DNA from: UBA4421 sp028228615
GTDB lineage: Bacteria > Pseudomonadota > Gammaproteobacteria > Pseudomonadales > Azotimanducaceae
Length of the DNA: 64,000 nucleotides
NCBI GenBank assembly: GCA_028228615.1
Contig: JAOJBS010000005.1
Location: 1-64,000 of the forward strand
Reading direction: 5' to 3'
Shown here piece after piece: positions 44,034-52,003 of this stretch. Under the pieces are notes generated by a model. The model searched no databases. It was not told the DNA's origin and was given only the letters and a program-made list of their open reading frames with translations. The position numbers and the translations under genes are program-made. Position 1 is the stretch's first letter; the number at the start of each line of letters is the position of its first letter.

Positions 44034-44784
44034 CTACTACTATCCTACTATTGGGGTGCATCATTCGACTGGTCAGCGGACGATCACCCAGTATTGGAGC
44101 CAGCGCATCGCGCAACAATTTTTTCGCCGCGCGACGCACGGCAAGATCCTTAAAGTTTCTGGCGGCAATAGCCAAGATTTCTTGGCCCCAGAGCAATTGG
44201 CCAAGGTCTCTGGGCAAACTATGCTCTCCCGCATACGCGCCCGGCACCAAAACAAAACCCTCGTTAGGCCGATAGCTATACAAGCGCAACGGCTCTATGG
44301 CCTCTTCTATATTGGTTGAACCCGCCGCAACCTGGCGAAAATCTAAGCCAAAGCCGAGGTGATCCAGCAGGTCCATTTCAAAATTACGCAAACTGGGTTC
44401 TAACTCATCACCCTCTTCCAAGGCCTCTAACACTTTCAACGCCGCAGTAAAAATAAGCGGCTCGCTTTGGCGTTCTGGCACTAACCTACTGAGCAATTCC
44501 AGCACATAGAAACCGGCGTAAAGGGCATCGCCTTTTAAAGCAATAAAGTGGCCTAAATCAAAATCTCTCACCGTGACCAAACCGTCGCGAGGAATGTAGG
44601 AAACAGTACCAAAGGAAAATGCTTGTAGCGCAACCCGCTTTGGATTGTCGCGCTTCAGCCCCTTCATCACGCCTACTACGCGCCCTTGGCCACGGGTAAG
44701 AAACTGCACAATAGAACTGCTTTCCCTGTAGGGCCTTACATGTAGCACTACCGCCGGCTCTTGGGAGAGGTTAAAAGCAGCCAT
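44008..44784 (-). CDS. recO: DNA repair protein RecO
   Basis: Loads RecA onto SSB-coated DNA with RecR in recombinational repair. 258 residues: N-terminal OB fold (LHVRPYRESSSIVQFLTRGQ then GRVVGVMKG) and a helical C-terminal domain (YAGFYVLELLSRLVPERQSE). It follows era by 47 bp in the lepA-lepB-rnc-era-recO operon. The usual next genes pdxJ and acpS are replaced here by rlmD and relA. Confidence 0.95.
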   Translation of the reverse strand: MAAFNLSQEPAVVLHVRPYRESSSIVQFLTRGQGRVVGVMKGLKRDNPKRVALQAFSFGTVSYIPRDGLVTVRDFDLGHFIALKGDALYAGFYVLELLSRLVPERQSEPLIFTAALKVLEALEEGDELEPSLRNFEMDLLDHLGFGLDFRQVAAGSTNIEEAIEPLRLYSYRPNEGFVLVPGAYAGEHSLPRDLGQLLWGQEILAIAARNFKDLAVRRAAKKLLRDALAPILGDRPLTSRMMHPNSRIVVDGQEPNRS

Positions 44785-44831
44785 AGCGCAACACTAACGA
44801 TTGATTGGACGAACTAGGGCTACCTGGATCA

Positions 44832-45725
44832 CTAGTCGTAACCCAAATGCTTCATCTGCCCGACGTTGTTGGTCCAGCCTTTACGCACTTTCACCCAAAG
44901 GTGGAGCATCACTTTATGGTCGAGCAAATGTTCAATGTCTTTACGTGCCTCCTGGCCGATCAATTTCATGCGCGCGCCCGCTTTGCCAATCACAATGCGT
45001 TTTTGACCATCGCGCTCGACATAAATATCTGCATGAATTTCGGTAATTTTTTCGTTCTGCTTAAAGCTCTCAATGACAACCGTTGCGCTATGGGGTATTT
45101 CATCACCCAATTGCCGCATGAGTTTTTCTCGCACGATTTCTGCCACTAAAAAACGCTCTGGTTGGTCGGTCACTTCATCGTCTGCAAAAAAGTGCTTACC
45201 CATAGGCAAGCGTTGGAATACGTGCTGTCTAAAACTGTCTACGCCGTCCTGCTTTAAGGCACTGATCGGAACTATTTCGTCAAACAGGTCCATTGCGTGG
45301 AGCGCCTGCATTTGCGGCAACAGCGCGGTTTTATCTTTAACTAAATCGACCTTTGAAATCACCGCGAACTTTGGCACATCGTGTTGCGCTAATAGCTTTA
45401 ACACATGGTGATCGCCGTCTTGAATTTTTCCAGCCTCGATGAGCACCACCAGCAGGTCGACGTCAGACAAAGCGGATGTTGCATTGCTCACCATATAGCG
45501 ATTCAGCTCGCGTTCGGTTTGCTGATGAATGCCAGGGGTGTCTACATAAATTGCCTGGTTAGCATCTACCGTATCTACACCAATTAGGTTACGCCTAGTG
45601 GTCTGAGGTTTACGTGACGTGATACTGATCTTCTGCCCAAGGACATGATTCAACAGCGTCGACTTGCCCACGTTAGGCCGGCCTATTAGCGCTACATAAC
45701 CACATTTTTGTTGTTGTTCAGACAA
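44832..45725 (-). CDS. era: GTPase Era, TTG start, SKVD variant of the G4 motif
   Basis: GTPase needed for 16S rRNA maturation and 30S assembly. I place the start at TTG 45725 (297 residues), preceded by AGGGGA, because the upstream part of the open frame overlaps rnc and lacks similarity. G1 GRPNVGKSTLLN, G3 DTPGIHQ, KH domain near the C-terminus (KRIVIGKAGARMKLIGQEAR). The G4 motif, NKxD in nearly all GTPases, reads ISKVDLV here (TCA AAG GTC GAT re-read). Ten bases after rnc. Confidence 0.95.
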   Translation of the reverse strand: MSEQQQKCGYVALIGRPNVGKSTLLNHVLGQKISITSRKPQTTRRNLIGVDTVDANQAIYVDTPGIHQQTERELNRYMVSNATSALSDVDLLVVLIEAGKIQDGDHHVLKLLAQHDVPKFAVISKVDLVKDKTALLPQMQALHAMDLFDEIVPISALKQDGVDSFRQHVFQRLPMGKHFFADDEVTDQPERFLVAEIVREKLMRQLGDEIPHSATVVIESFKQNEKITEIHADIYVERDGQKRIVIGKAGARMKLIGQEARKDIEHLLDHKVMLHLWVKVRKGWTNNVGQMKHLGYD

Positions 45726-45735
45726 AAATTGTCCC

Positions 45736-46497
45736 CTAATTTGAACTTTTATTAGTATCGTTTGATTGGTCAGTATCAGGCTCAACACCGCCCGAACTTT
45801 GCATTTTTTCCGCGATTAACACTAACACGTCATTTGCAGCGGCCTTTTCCGCCGCTCGCCTAGAAGAGGCCTGCGACGTGCACTGCAAATTCATGGTAGG
45901 CACATCACAGCGCACAGTGAACAGACGTTGATGATCTGCGCCGCAGATATCCACCACTTCATACGTAGGTAAATCTAACCCCTGAGCTTGCAGGTATTCT
46001 TGCAGGCGAGTCTTTGGGTCTTTCAAAACCTCGGCCTCCAAGCCCTGCATTAAGTCGGTGAACAAAAGATCCACCAAGTCCGAACAAGGTTGAATGCCGC
46101 CATCTTCATGTATCGCGCCCATTACGGCTTCTAACGCGTCAGCGAGAATTGATGCACGGTCTCGCCCCCCGGTTTTCAGCTCGCCGGAACCCAGACGTAA
46201 ATAGGCTGAGAGACCTAGGCTTCTGGCCACTTCCGCCAGCATTTTTCCACGCACCAGTTTAGCGCGCATCAATGAAAGCGCATCTTCCTGAACCTGCGGA
46301 TAGAGTCCGAAGAGCCGACTGCCTATCAAATAACCTAGGACCGCATCCCCAACAAATTCTAAACGCTCGTTGTTGGTTTTAGAAAAACTCTTATGGGTAA
46401 GCGCCAATTTTAGCAGTTCAATGTGCGTAAACGTGTAGCCCAGCTTCGACTGCAACGCTTCCAAGTCATCACTAGCGCGGGGTGTTAGTTCAGGCAT
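45736..46497 (-). CDS. rnc: Ribonuclease III
   Basis: Double-strand-specific RNase processing rRNA precursors and mRNAs. 253 residues from the ATG with GGAG upstream (MPELTPRASDDLEALQ). Catalytic signature NNERLEFVGDAVLGYLIGSR, dimer region LADALEAVMGAIHEDGG, and C-terminal dsRNA-binding domain (DPKTRLQEYLQAQGLDLPTY). It is about 25 residues longer than E. coli RNase III because of a polar tail (SSGGVEPDTDQSNDTNKSSN). Standard lepB-rnc-era order. Confidence 0.96.
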   Translation of the reverse strand: MPELTPRASDDLEALQSKLGYTFTHIELLKLALTHKSFSKTNNERLEFVGDAVLGYLIGSRLFGLYPQVQEDALSLMRAKLVRGKMLAEVARSLGLSAYLRLGSGELKTGGRDRASILADALEAVMGAIHEDGGIQPCSDLVDLLFTDLMQGLEAEVLKDPKTRLQEYLQAQGLDLPTYEVVDICGADHQRLFTVRCDVPTMNLQCTSQASSRRAAEKAAANDVLVLIAEKMQSSGGVEPDTDQSNDTNKSSN

Positions 46498-46565
46498 TTG
46501 CCGCACTCCGCTTGGACAAAATTGCGCAAATTATTTTCTTCCATTGCAGTAAAAACAACATTTCG

Positions 46566-47354
46566 TTATTCGTCATCTGCTGTTGCAAACCAGCGATTAC
46601 GCGCAAAAGTGGGCCAATTTAATCCGGGTGGCTTGTGCGCCCAAATAGCCACCGCCTTGCCTACAATGTTCTCTTCCCGCGCCATACCCCAAGTGCGGGA
46701 ATCTGCGGAATGGTCTCGATTATCGCCCATCATGAGGTACTCGCCGGGGCCAACTGTCCATTGCTGCGATCTAGCAAACGCGCGAGTTTTATGAATTCTG
46801 TGCTTTATACCGCCGATCTCTTCAACAAATTCCGACGCACCAATACCCAGCCGACGATCTTCAAAACCACGAACAAATTCATAGGGTAATGGACGACCGT
46901 TAATGGTCAGTTTCTTATTGGCATAGCGAACTTGGTCACCGGGAATGCCTATGACACGCTTGATGAAATATCGCGGATCGTGAGGCGGAACAAAGACCAT
47001 AACCTCGCCTCGTTGAGGGTCGCCTATAGAGACCACTTTTGTGCCAAAAACCGGCAGGCGCAAGCCATAGGCGTATTTATTCACCAGAATGAAGTCCCCT
47101 ACCTCCAAGGTTGGCACCATAGATTCTGACGGAATTTGATAGGGCTCAGCGATGAAGCCACGCAAAATTAGAACCAGCAACAACACAGGGAAAAACGAGC
47201 GCGCATATTCAACAAGCAACGGCTCGTTTTCTTCGGGGTCTACGTCTGGGTCTGCGGCAATACGCGCAGCTTTGAAAAACAACGTATCAGTGAGCCAAAT
47301 AAGGCCACAAACAACGACCGCCCAAAACAGATAAAAAGGTAGATCAATATCCAT
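46566..47354 (-). CDS. lepB: Signal peptidase I
   Basis: Cuts signal peptides from exported proteins at the periplasmic face of the inner membrane. 262 residues from MDIDLPFYLFWAVVV; a few codons of open frame lie upstream. Two N-terminal membrane segments, then box B EPYQIPSESMVPTLEVGDFI with the catalytic serine, box D DPRYFIKRVIGIPGD with the catalytic lysine, and box E GDNRDHSADSRTWG. It lies between lepA and rnc. Confidence 0.96.
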   Translation of the reverse strand: MDIDLPFYLFWAVVVCGLIWLTDTLFFKAARIAADPDVDPEENEPLLVEYARSFFPVLLLVLILRGFIAEPYQIPSESMVPTLEVGDFILVNKYAYGLRLPVFGTKVVSIGDPQRGEVMVFVPPHDPRYFIKRVIGIPGDQVRYANKKLTINGRPLPYEFVRGFEDRRLGIGASEFVEEIGGIKHRIHKTRAFARSQQWTVGPGEYLMMGDNRDHSADSRTWGMAREENIVGKAVAIWAHKPPGLNWPTFARNRWFATADDE

Positions 47355-47416
47355 GATAAGCACCCTCTTCGCGGATCACTAAAAGCCCCTGCACACTTGC
47401 GGCGTTGCACATACTA

Positions 47417-49210
47417 CTAACGCTCAACCTTGAGCGCGGCTAAAAACGCCTCTTGAGGTATTTCCACGGAACCCAGCTGCTTCATCCGCTTCTTGCCCTC
47501 TTTCTGCTTTTCTAACAGCTTTTTCTTTCGCGTAATGTCGCCGCCATAACATTTGGCGGTCACATTTTTGCGTAATGCTTTAACCGTTTGACGCGCAACA
47601 ATTTGCCCACCAATTGCAGCTTGCAGCGCAACATCAAACATTTGCCGAGGAATAAGCTCTTTCATTTTTTCCGCTAACCCACGGCCGCGGCCTTGGGCTT
47701 GGTCGCGATGCACGATGCTCGCCAATGCATCCACCTTGTCGCCGTTAATCAGGATCTCTAGCTTGACCAGGTTAGCCTCTTCAAAGCGAATAAAATTATA
47801 GTCCAGTGAAGCAAAGCCGCGACTTACAGATTTCAGCCGATCAAAGAAATCCATAACCACTTCGTTGAGTGGCATCTCCCACTCCATAGACACTTGACCC
47901 TGGGAAAAGTTCATATTTTTCTGCACGCCCCTGCGTTCAACGCACAAAGTCATTACATTGCCCACATATTCTTGGGGCAAAAGTATGTTCACCTCTGCAA
48001 TGGGTTCACGCATTTGCTTGAAGTTGGTGGGTAGCCTTGATGGGTTATCAATCTGCTTGACGCTGCCGTCGTTAAGCTCCACCTCATAGACCACCGTTGG
48101 CGCTGAGGTAATAAGATCTAAATTGTACTCACGCTCTAAACGCTCTTGAACAATTTCCATATGTAGCATACCAAGGAAGCCACAACGGAAACCAAAACCT
48201 AGCGCATCCGACGACTCAGGTTCGTAAAATAGCGACGCATCGTTTAAGACTAATTTTTCTAGCGCGTCTCGAAATGCCTCAAAATCCTCGCCATTGACCG
48301 GAAATAGGCCCGCGTAGACTTGGGGTTTAACTTTGGCAAAACCGGGTAACTGAGGCACGTCTGGAGATTTCGCAGAAACCAACGTGTCGCCTACTGGCGC
48401 ACCGGTGATTTCTTTAATCCCCGCGACTACATATCCCACCTCTCCCGCATGCAAAGATTTACCGGGGTTGCGTTTCGGCGTAAAGCGACCAATTTGGTCA
48501 ACGCTGTGGGTTTTCTTGGTGGATTTGACATAAATCTTGTCGCCCTTGTTGAGTGTGCCTTGAACAACACGCACCAAGGACACAATGCCCAGATAGTTAT
48601 CAAACCAAGAGTCAATAATCAGTGCCTGTAGCTCAGCGTTTTCATCGCCTTCTGGTGGCGGCACTTTATCTACCAAGAAATCTAGTAACTCATCTACACC
48701 GACACCCGTTTTTGCACTGACCTCAATAATATCTGATACATCTAGACCAATAATTTCTTCAATTTCCGAGGCCACACGTTCTGGCTCGGCTTGGGGTAAA
48801 TCAATTTTATTGAGGACAGGAAGTACTTCTAGGCCTTGCTCAATGGCGGTGTAACAGTTTGCAACTGACTGAGCCTCAACACCTTGGGCGGCGTCCACTA
48901 CCAGCAATGCGCCTTCACAAGCCGCCAAAGACCTTGAGACCTCGTAGCTGAAGTCCACATGGCCCGGCGTATCAATGAAATTCAGCTGATAGACCTCGCC
49001 GTTGGAGTGGGTATATTGCAAATTCACGCACTGGGCTTTGATGGTTATGCCCCGCTCACGTTCCAGGTCCATGGAATCTAATACCTGATTTTCCATCTCT
49101 CGAGCACTCAAACCACCACAGCGTTGGATGAACCTGTCCGCCAATGTGGACTTGCCGTGGTCGATATGGGCAATAATTGAAAAATTCCGGATACGCTGAA
49201 TATTTGGCAC
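47417..49210 (-). CDS. lepA: Elongation factor 4 (LepA)
   Basis: Ribosome-associated GTPase implicated in back-translocation and 30S biogenesis. 597 residues. GTPase motifs AHIDHGKSTLADRF, ERERGITIKAQ, DTPGHVDF, NKIDLP. Later LepA-specific regions: CGFLGMLHMEIVQERLEREY and the basic C-terminal domain AKCYGGDITRKKKLLEKQK with GKKRMKQLG. Upstream of lepB, 123 bp downstream of a small membrane-protein gene. Confidence 0.97.
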   Translation of the reverse strand: MPNIQRIRNFSIIAHIDHGKSTLADRFIQRCGGLSAREMENQVLDSMDLERERGITIKAQCVNLQYTHSNGEVYQLNFIDTPGHVDFSYEVSRSLAACEGALLVVDAAQGVEAQSVANCYTAIEQGLEVLPVLNKIDLPQAEPERVASEIEEIIGLDVSDIIEVSAKTGVGVDELLDFLVDKVPPPEGDENAELQALIIDSWFDNYLGIVSLVRVVQGTLNKGDKIYVKSTKKTHSVDQIGRFTPKRNPGKSLHAGEVGYVVAGIKEITGAPVGDTLVSAKSPDVPQLPGFAKVKPQVYAGLFPVNGEDFEAFRDALEKLVLNDASLFYEPESSDALGFGFRCGFLGMLHMEIVQERLEREYNLDLITSAPTVVYEVELNDGSVKQIDNPSRLPTNFKQMREPIAEVNILLPQEYVGNVMTLCVERRGVQKNMNFSQGQVSMEWEMPLNEVVMDFFDRLKSVSRGFASLDYNFIRFEEANLVKLEILINGDKVDALASIVHRDQAQGRGRGLAEKMKELIPRQMFDVALQAAIGGQIVARQTVKALRKNVTAKCYGGDITRKKKLLEKQKEGKKRMKQLGSVEIPQEAFLAALKVER

Positions 49211-49333
49211 TAGGATCTGACTGTTATTAGGGGCATGCAGTTTAGCCTATCGGCGAGTGCCGATGAAGCGAACCTTTGAGTATTGGGGCCTTTTAGGCCA
49301 CTAATATGATGATTTTCTCGTTAACCACGGGTT

Positions 49334-49492
49334 TTAGCTTCTGGCGCTCAAAAGCAAGAGAATAACCACTGCAAATGGACCCATTAATGCCCCTAAAAAG
49401 ATCCAAAATGGCGTATTGCGTCGCTTCTTTTTCGCTAAGTAATGGCAGATGCCGGCACTTACAAGTGTCAATAAAATCAGCGCAATGACCAT
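49334..49492 (-). CDS. Unannotated 52-residue membrane protein between mucD and lepA
   Basis: A short gene with an excellent ribosome binding site (AAGGAG four bases before the ATG). The product is 52 residues: hydrophobic helix VIALILLTLVSAGICHYLA, a basic loop KKKRRNTP, a second helix FWIFLGALMGPFAVVILLLL, then SARS. A short double-spanning hairpin, no signal peptidase site, no recognised family. Same orientation as mucD upstream and lepA downstream. Confidence comes from the strong start context and sharply hydrophobic composition; function unknown. Confidence 0.7.
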   Translation of the reverse strand: MVIALILLTLVSAGICHYLAKKKRRNTPFWIFLGALMGPFAVVILLLLSARS

Positions 49493-49732
49493 AGGACTCC
49501 TTAACTTGGCACAATACTTTGAGAAAGGCTTAGAGAAGGGCTTATAGAGCGATCTGCCATGCCAGCGAGGCTGTTAGGGCGCACCGAAAGACGGCGCACT
49601 TTTGTAACAGCTTTGCCTCCACTCTGCCCCAATGGTGTCAAACCATCAAGGCAGCACCGGCTGCCCTCGCGATTGTCCAACTAACGCATACGAGCGCCTA
49701 TGAACGAATGAATACCGTCCACTTGAAAGACC
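49493..49732. other. 240-bp spacer between mucD and the small membrane-protein gene
   Basis: No open frame of substance. It holds a short imperfect direct repeat (AGAAAGGCTTAGAGAAGGGCTTA, at about 49518-49542; 11-bp units) and probably the promoter for the lepA operon, which I could not pin down. Confidence 0.35.
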
Positions 49733-51211
49733 CTACTTGTCCGTTGGCACCTTCAACGCAAGGTATAGGGAGCGCTGCTGCCGCTGAACCTTAACGGGGA
49801 CAACTTGCCCAGGTTTAATGGAGTCCACAACCGCCTTAAAGTCCTCTACACCGTCAATCTTCTGGCCGCGCATTCTCAGAATAACGTCGCCCACGGCGAA
49901 CCCCGCCGACTCAGCAATATCTGCTACCGCAAACACCTCAACCCCGGCGTCTATGCCCAGCTCTCGAGTTACTTTGGAAGAAATAGCCCCTACCGTTAAC
50001 CCAAACGCATCTTCTTGGGTACTAGAGCCACGACTCTGCCTCTGCAATTGAGGATTCTCAGGCAACTCGCCAATGGTTACGGCAAGTTTCACTTTCTTAC
50101 CCTCGCGCATAACAACGACCTTAGACGCCACGCCCACTGGGGCACGGCCAACAAATTGTGGCAATTCGCTGGCGCGCCCAATTTCATCGCCATTAAACTC
50201 GACAATAATGTCTTCGTCTTCCAAACCACCTTTCTCTGCCGGGCTGTCCTTTAACACTCGGGTGACCAATGCGCCTTTGGGGCGATCTAACCCAAAGCCT
50301 TCTGCTAAATCTTTGGTTAACTCAAGTATCTCAACGCCCAGCCAACCACGGGAGACCCGACCTTTGTCTTTGAGCTGATCAACCACATCCATGGCTATAT
50401 CGATTGGAATTGCGAAGCTGACGCCCATAAAGCCACCCGAGTTCGAGTAGATTTGCGAATTGATGCCCACTACCTCACCCTGTAGGTTAAACAGTGGTCC
50501 GCCAGAATTACCGGGGTTTATGGCCACATCAGTCTGAATAAAGGGCACGTAATTACCGGTGCGAGGATTGGACAGGCTGCGACCCTTGGCGCTGACAATG
50601 CCTGCCGTTACGGAGTAATCAAAGCCAAAGGGGGAACCAATGGCCAACACCCACTGGCCTACTTCGACGTCGTCAAAGTTACCCATTTTGAGTATTGGGA
50701 AATCGTCTTTTGATTCGATCTTGAGCAGAGCTAGGTCCGAGCGAGGATCTGCTCCCACTAATGTTGCTTCATATTCACGTCGGTCACTGGTGCGCACAAT
50801 GATCTCGTCCGCATCCTCAACCACATGGTTATTCGTCAACACATAACCGTCTGCAGCAATAATAAACCCACTACCCAACGATCTATTGGGATTCCTGGGT
50901 GGCCCGCCTCTTGGACTATTAGGACCATTGGGGCCGCCTGGTGGGCCAAAAAACTTATAAAACTCTTCGAGACGATCATTGCCACCGGGACGGCCCGGGC
51001 TACTAGGCCTACGCTTGGGTTCGCTGGTGGTACTGATATTGACCACTGCAGCCTCGTTATTTTTCACCAGTGAGGTGAAGTCAGGCAGCTGGGCCGCTGA
51101 CACGCTAGAGACCAAGGTACCTAGCGCCAAACAAATCAAGGCTACCCCAGCTTTAACAGCTTTGAGCTTTGAATGTTTTGGGCCTAGAGGTGAAACTGTA
51201 CTGTTCTGCAT
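49733..51211 (-). CDS. mucD: Periplasmic serine protease of the DegP/MucD family
   Basis: Envelope quality-control protease. 492 residues: signal peptide (ALICLALGTLVSSVSAAQ), a Pro/Gly-rich Q-linker-like loop (about residues 65-110), trypsin-like domain with the triad His (YVLTNNHVVEDAD), Asp (RSDLALLKI) and Ser (INPGNSGGPLFNLQG), and two PDZ domains (SRGWLGVEILEL; FGLTVGAISSKV). It follows rseC as in the Pseudomonas algU-mucA-mucB-mucC-mucD cluster, although the first three genes of that cluster are absent here. Confidence 0.95.
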   Translation of the reverse strand: MQNSTVSPLGPKHSKLKAVKAGVALICLALGTLVSSVSAAQLPDFTSLVKNNEAAVVNISTTSEPKRRPSSPGRPGGNDRLEEFYKFFGPPGGPNGPNSPRGGPPRNPNRSLGSGFIIAADGYVLTNNHVVEDADEIIVRTSDRREYEATLVGADPRSDLALLKIESKDDFPILKMGNFDDVEVGQWVLAIGSPFGFDYSVTAGIVSAKGRSLSNPRTGNYVPFIQTDVAINPGNSGGPLFNLQGEVVGINSQIYSNSGGFMGVSFAIPIDIAMDVVDQLKDKGRVSRGWLGVEILELTKDLAEGFGLDRPKGALVTRVLKDSPAEKGGLEDEDIIVEFNGDEIGRASELPQFVGRAPVGVASKVVVMREGKKVKLAVTIGELPENPQLQRQSRGSSTQEDAFGLTVGAISSKVTRELGIDAGVEVFAVADIAESAGFAVGDVILRMRGQKIDGVEDFKAVVDSIKPGQVVPVKVQRQQRSLYLALKVPTDK

Positions 51212-51286
51212 TTTGGAATTTTCCTCAACATTAGTCAGAAACTGATCCGGGCATCCATAGTCTTGGCAGCCTAGGGAAATTAGCGA

Positions 51287-51733
51287 CTACAACGAGTTTT
51301 CTGAAGACGCGCGCCCTCTGGTGGAAATAATGGGTATGGCTATTGCTTCTTTCAAGGCCTGTATGAGTGAACGGCTTTTCTTGCGGGCTAAACGCCCTCC
51401 CACGACCATTCCTATGCTCGCAGCCAACACGACAATTGGGATGCTGACCATCGTGAAACGCCCTAAAGACACCTTGGAAGTAGTCGCTAACTGCACCGCA
51501 TAGCTGTCCATAAACCAAACTGCTGTCACAAGAAGCAGCAAAGGCAGCCCGAATAGATAGAGCGCCACCGCGTTCAAATGGGCCGATGGCCAAGCAAAGT
51601 CTATAGTTTGCAGCCCAGCAGGCGGAGTGGCAGCGGAAGTGCAGCCACTGGGGCACTTTGCACAAGGATTTTCAGAGGCGTAAAGCCGAATCGAGCCTTG
51701 CTGTTTATCCACTAACACTTGTTTCTTAATCAT
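51287..51733 (-). CDS. rseC: SoxR-reducing / sigma-E regulatory protein RseC (MucC)
   Basis: 148-residue inner-membrane protein of the RseC/MucC family, associated with envelope-stress control and SoxR reduction. The N-terminal cytoplasmic part has the cysteine cluster NPCAKCPSGC. Two membrane segments follow (ALYLFGLPLLLLVTAVWFM and FTMVSIPIVVLAASIGMVVG), then a basic tail. In E. coli and Pseudomonas it is the fourth gene after rpoE-rseA-rseB (algU-mucA-mucB). Here it is the first gene of its operon. Confidence 0.9.
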   Translation of the reverse strand: MIKKQVLVDKQQGSIRLYASENPCAKCPSGCTSAATPPAGLQTIDFAWPSAHLNAVALYLFGLPLLLLVTAVWFMDSYAVQLATTSKVSLGRFTMVSIPIVVLAASIGMVVGGRLARKKSRSLIQALKEAIAIPIISTRGRASSENSL

Positions 51734-52003
51734 GCGTGGATTAACCCAAAATCAACCCGAAGTAGCAAGTGCTTAGACCCGCTGCCCCTCAAAGGCAAGC
51801 TTGGGTCGAACAAATATCTGCCCCAATCGTCCAAACTCACCGCCCTCAGGCCCCTTCGCACTGGCTACTAGCTACTCGCTACCGTCGAGTTTAATTACCC
51901 ACAAGCGCAAAAGCGATTCCGTCACCGTAAACTCTGCCCACGCGGATATTCTAATGACGTAGAGAGCGCTATACTCCTTGATCAATTCAACGCGTTAGAA
52001 AAC
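51734..52003. promoter_or_regulatory. 270-bp divergent intergenic region between rseC and nadB
   Basis: Contains no gene or identifiable fragment of rpoE, rseA or rseB, which occupy this place in related genomes. It must hold the promoters of nadB (plus) and of rseC-mucD (minus). I see no clear sigma-E type GAACTT...TCTGA promoter by eye. Confidence 0.4.

Noticed and set aside
49293..49514. 73-residue minus-strand frame between mucD and lepA
   Set aside because: It overlaps the 52-residue membrane protein in another frame; its product is not hydrophobic or patterned and it lacks the AAGGAG-ATG context.
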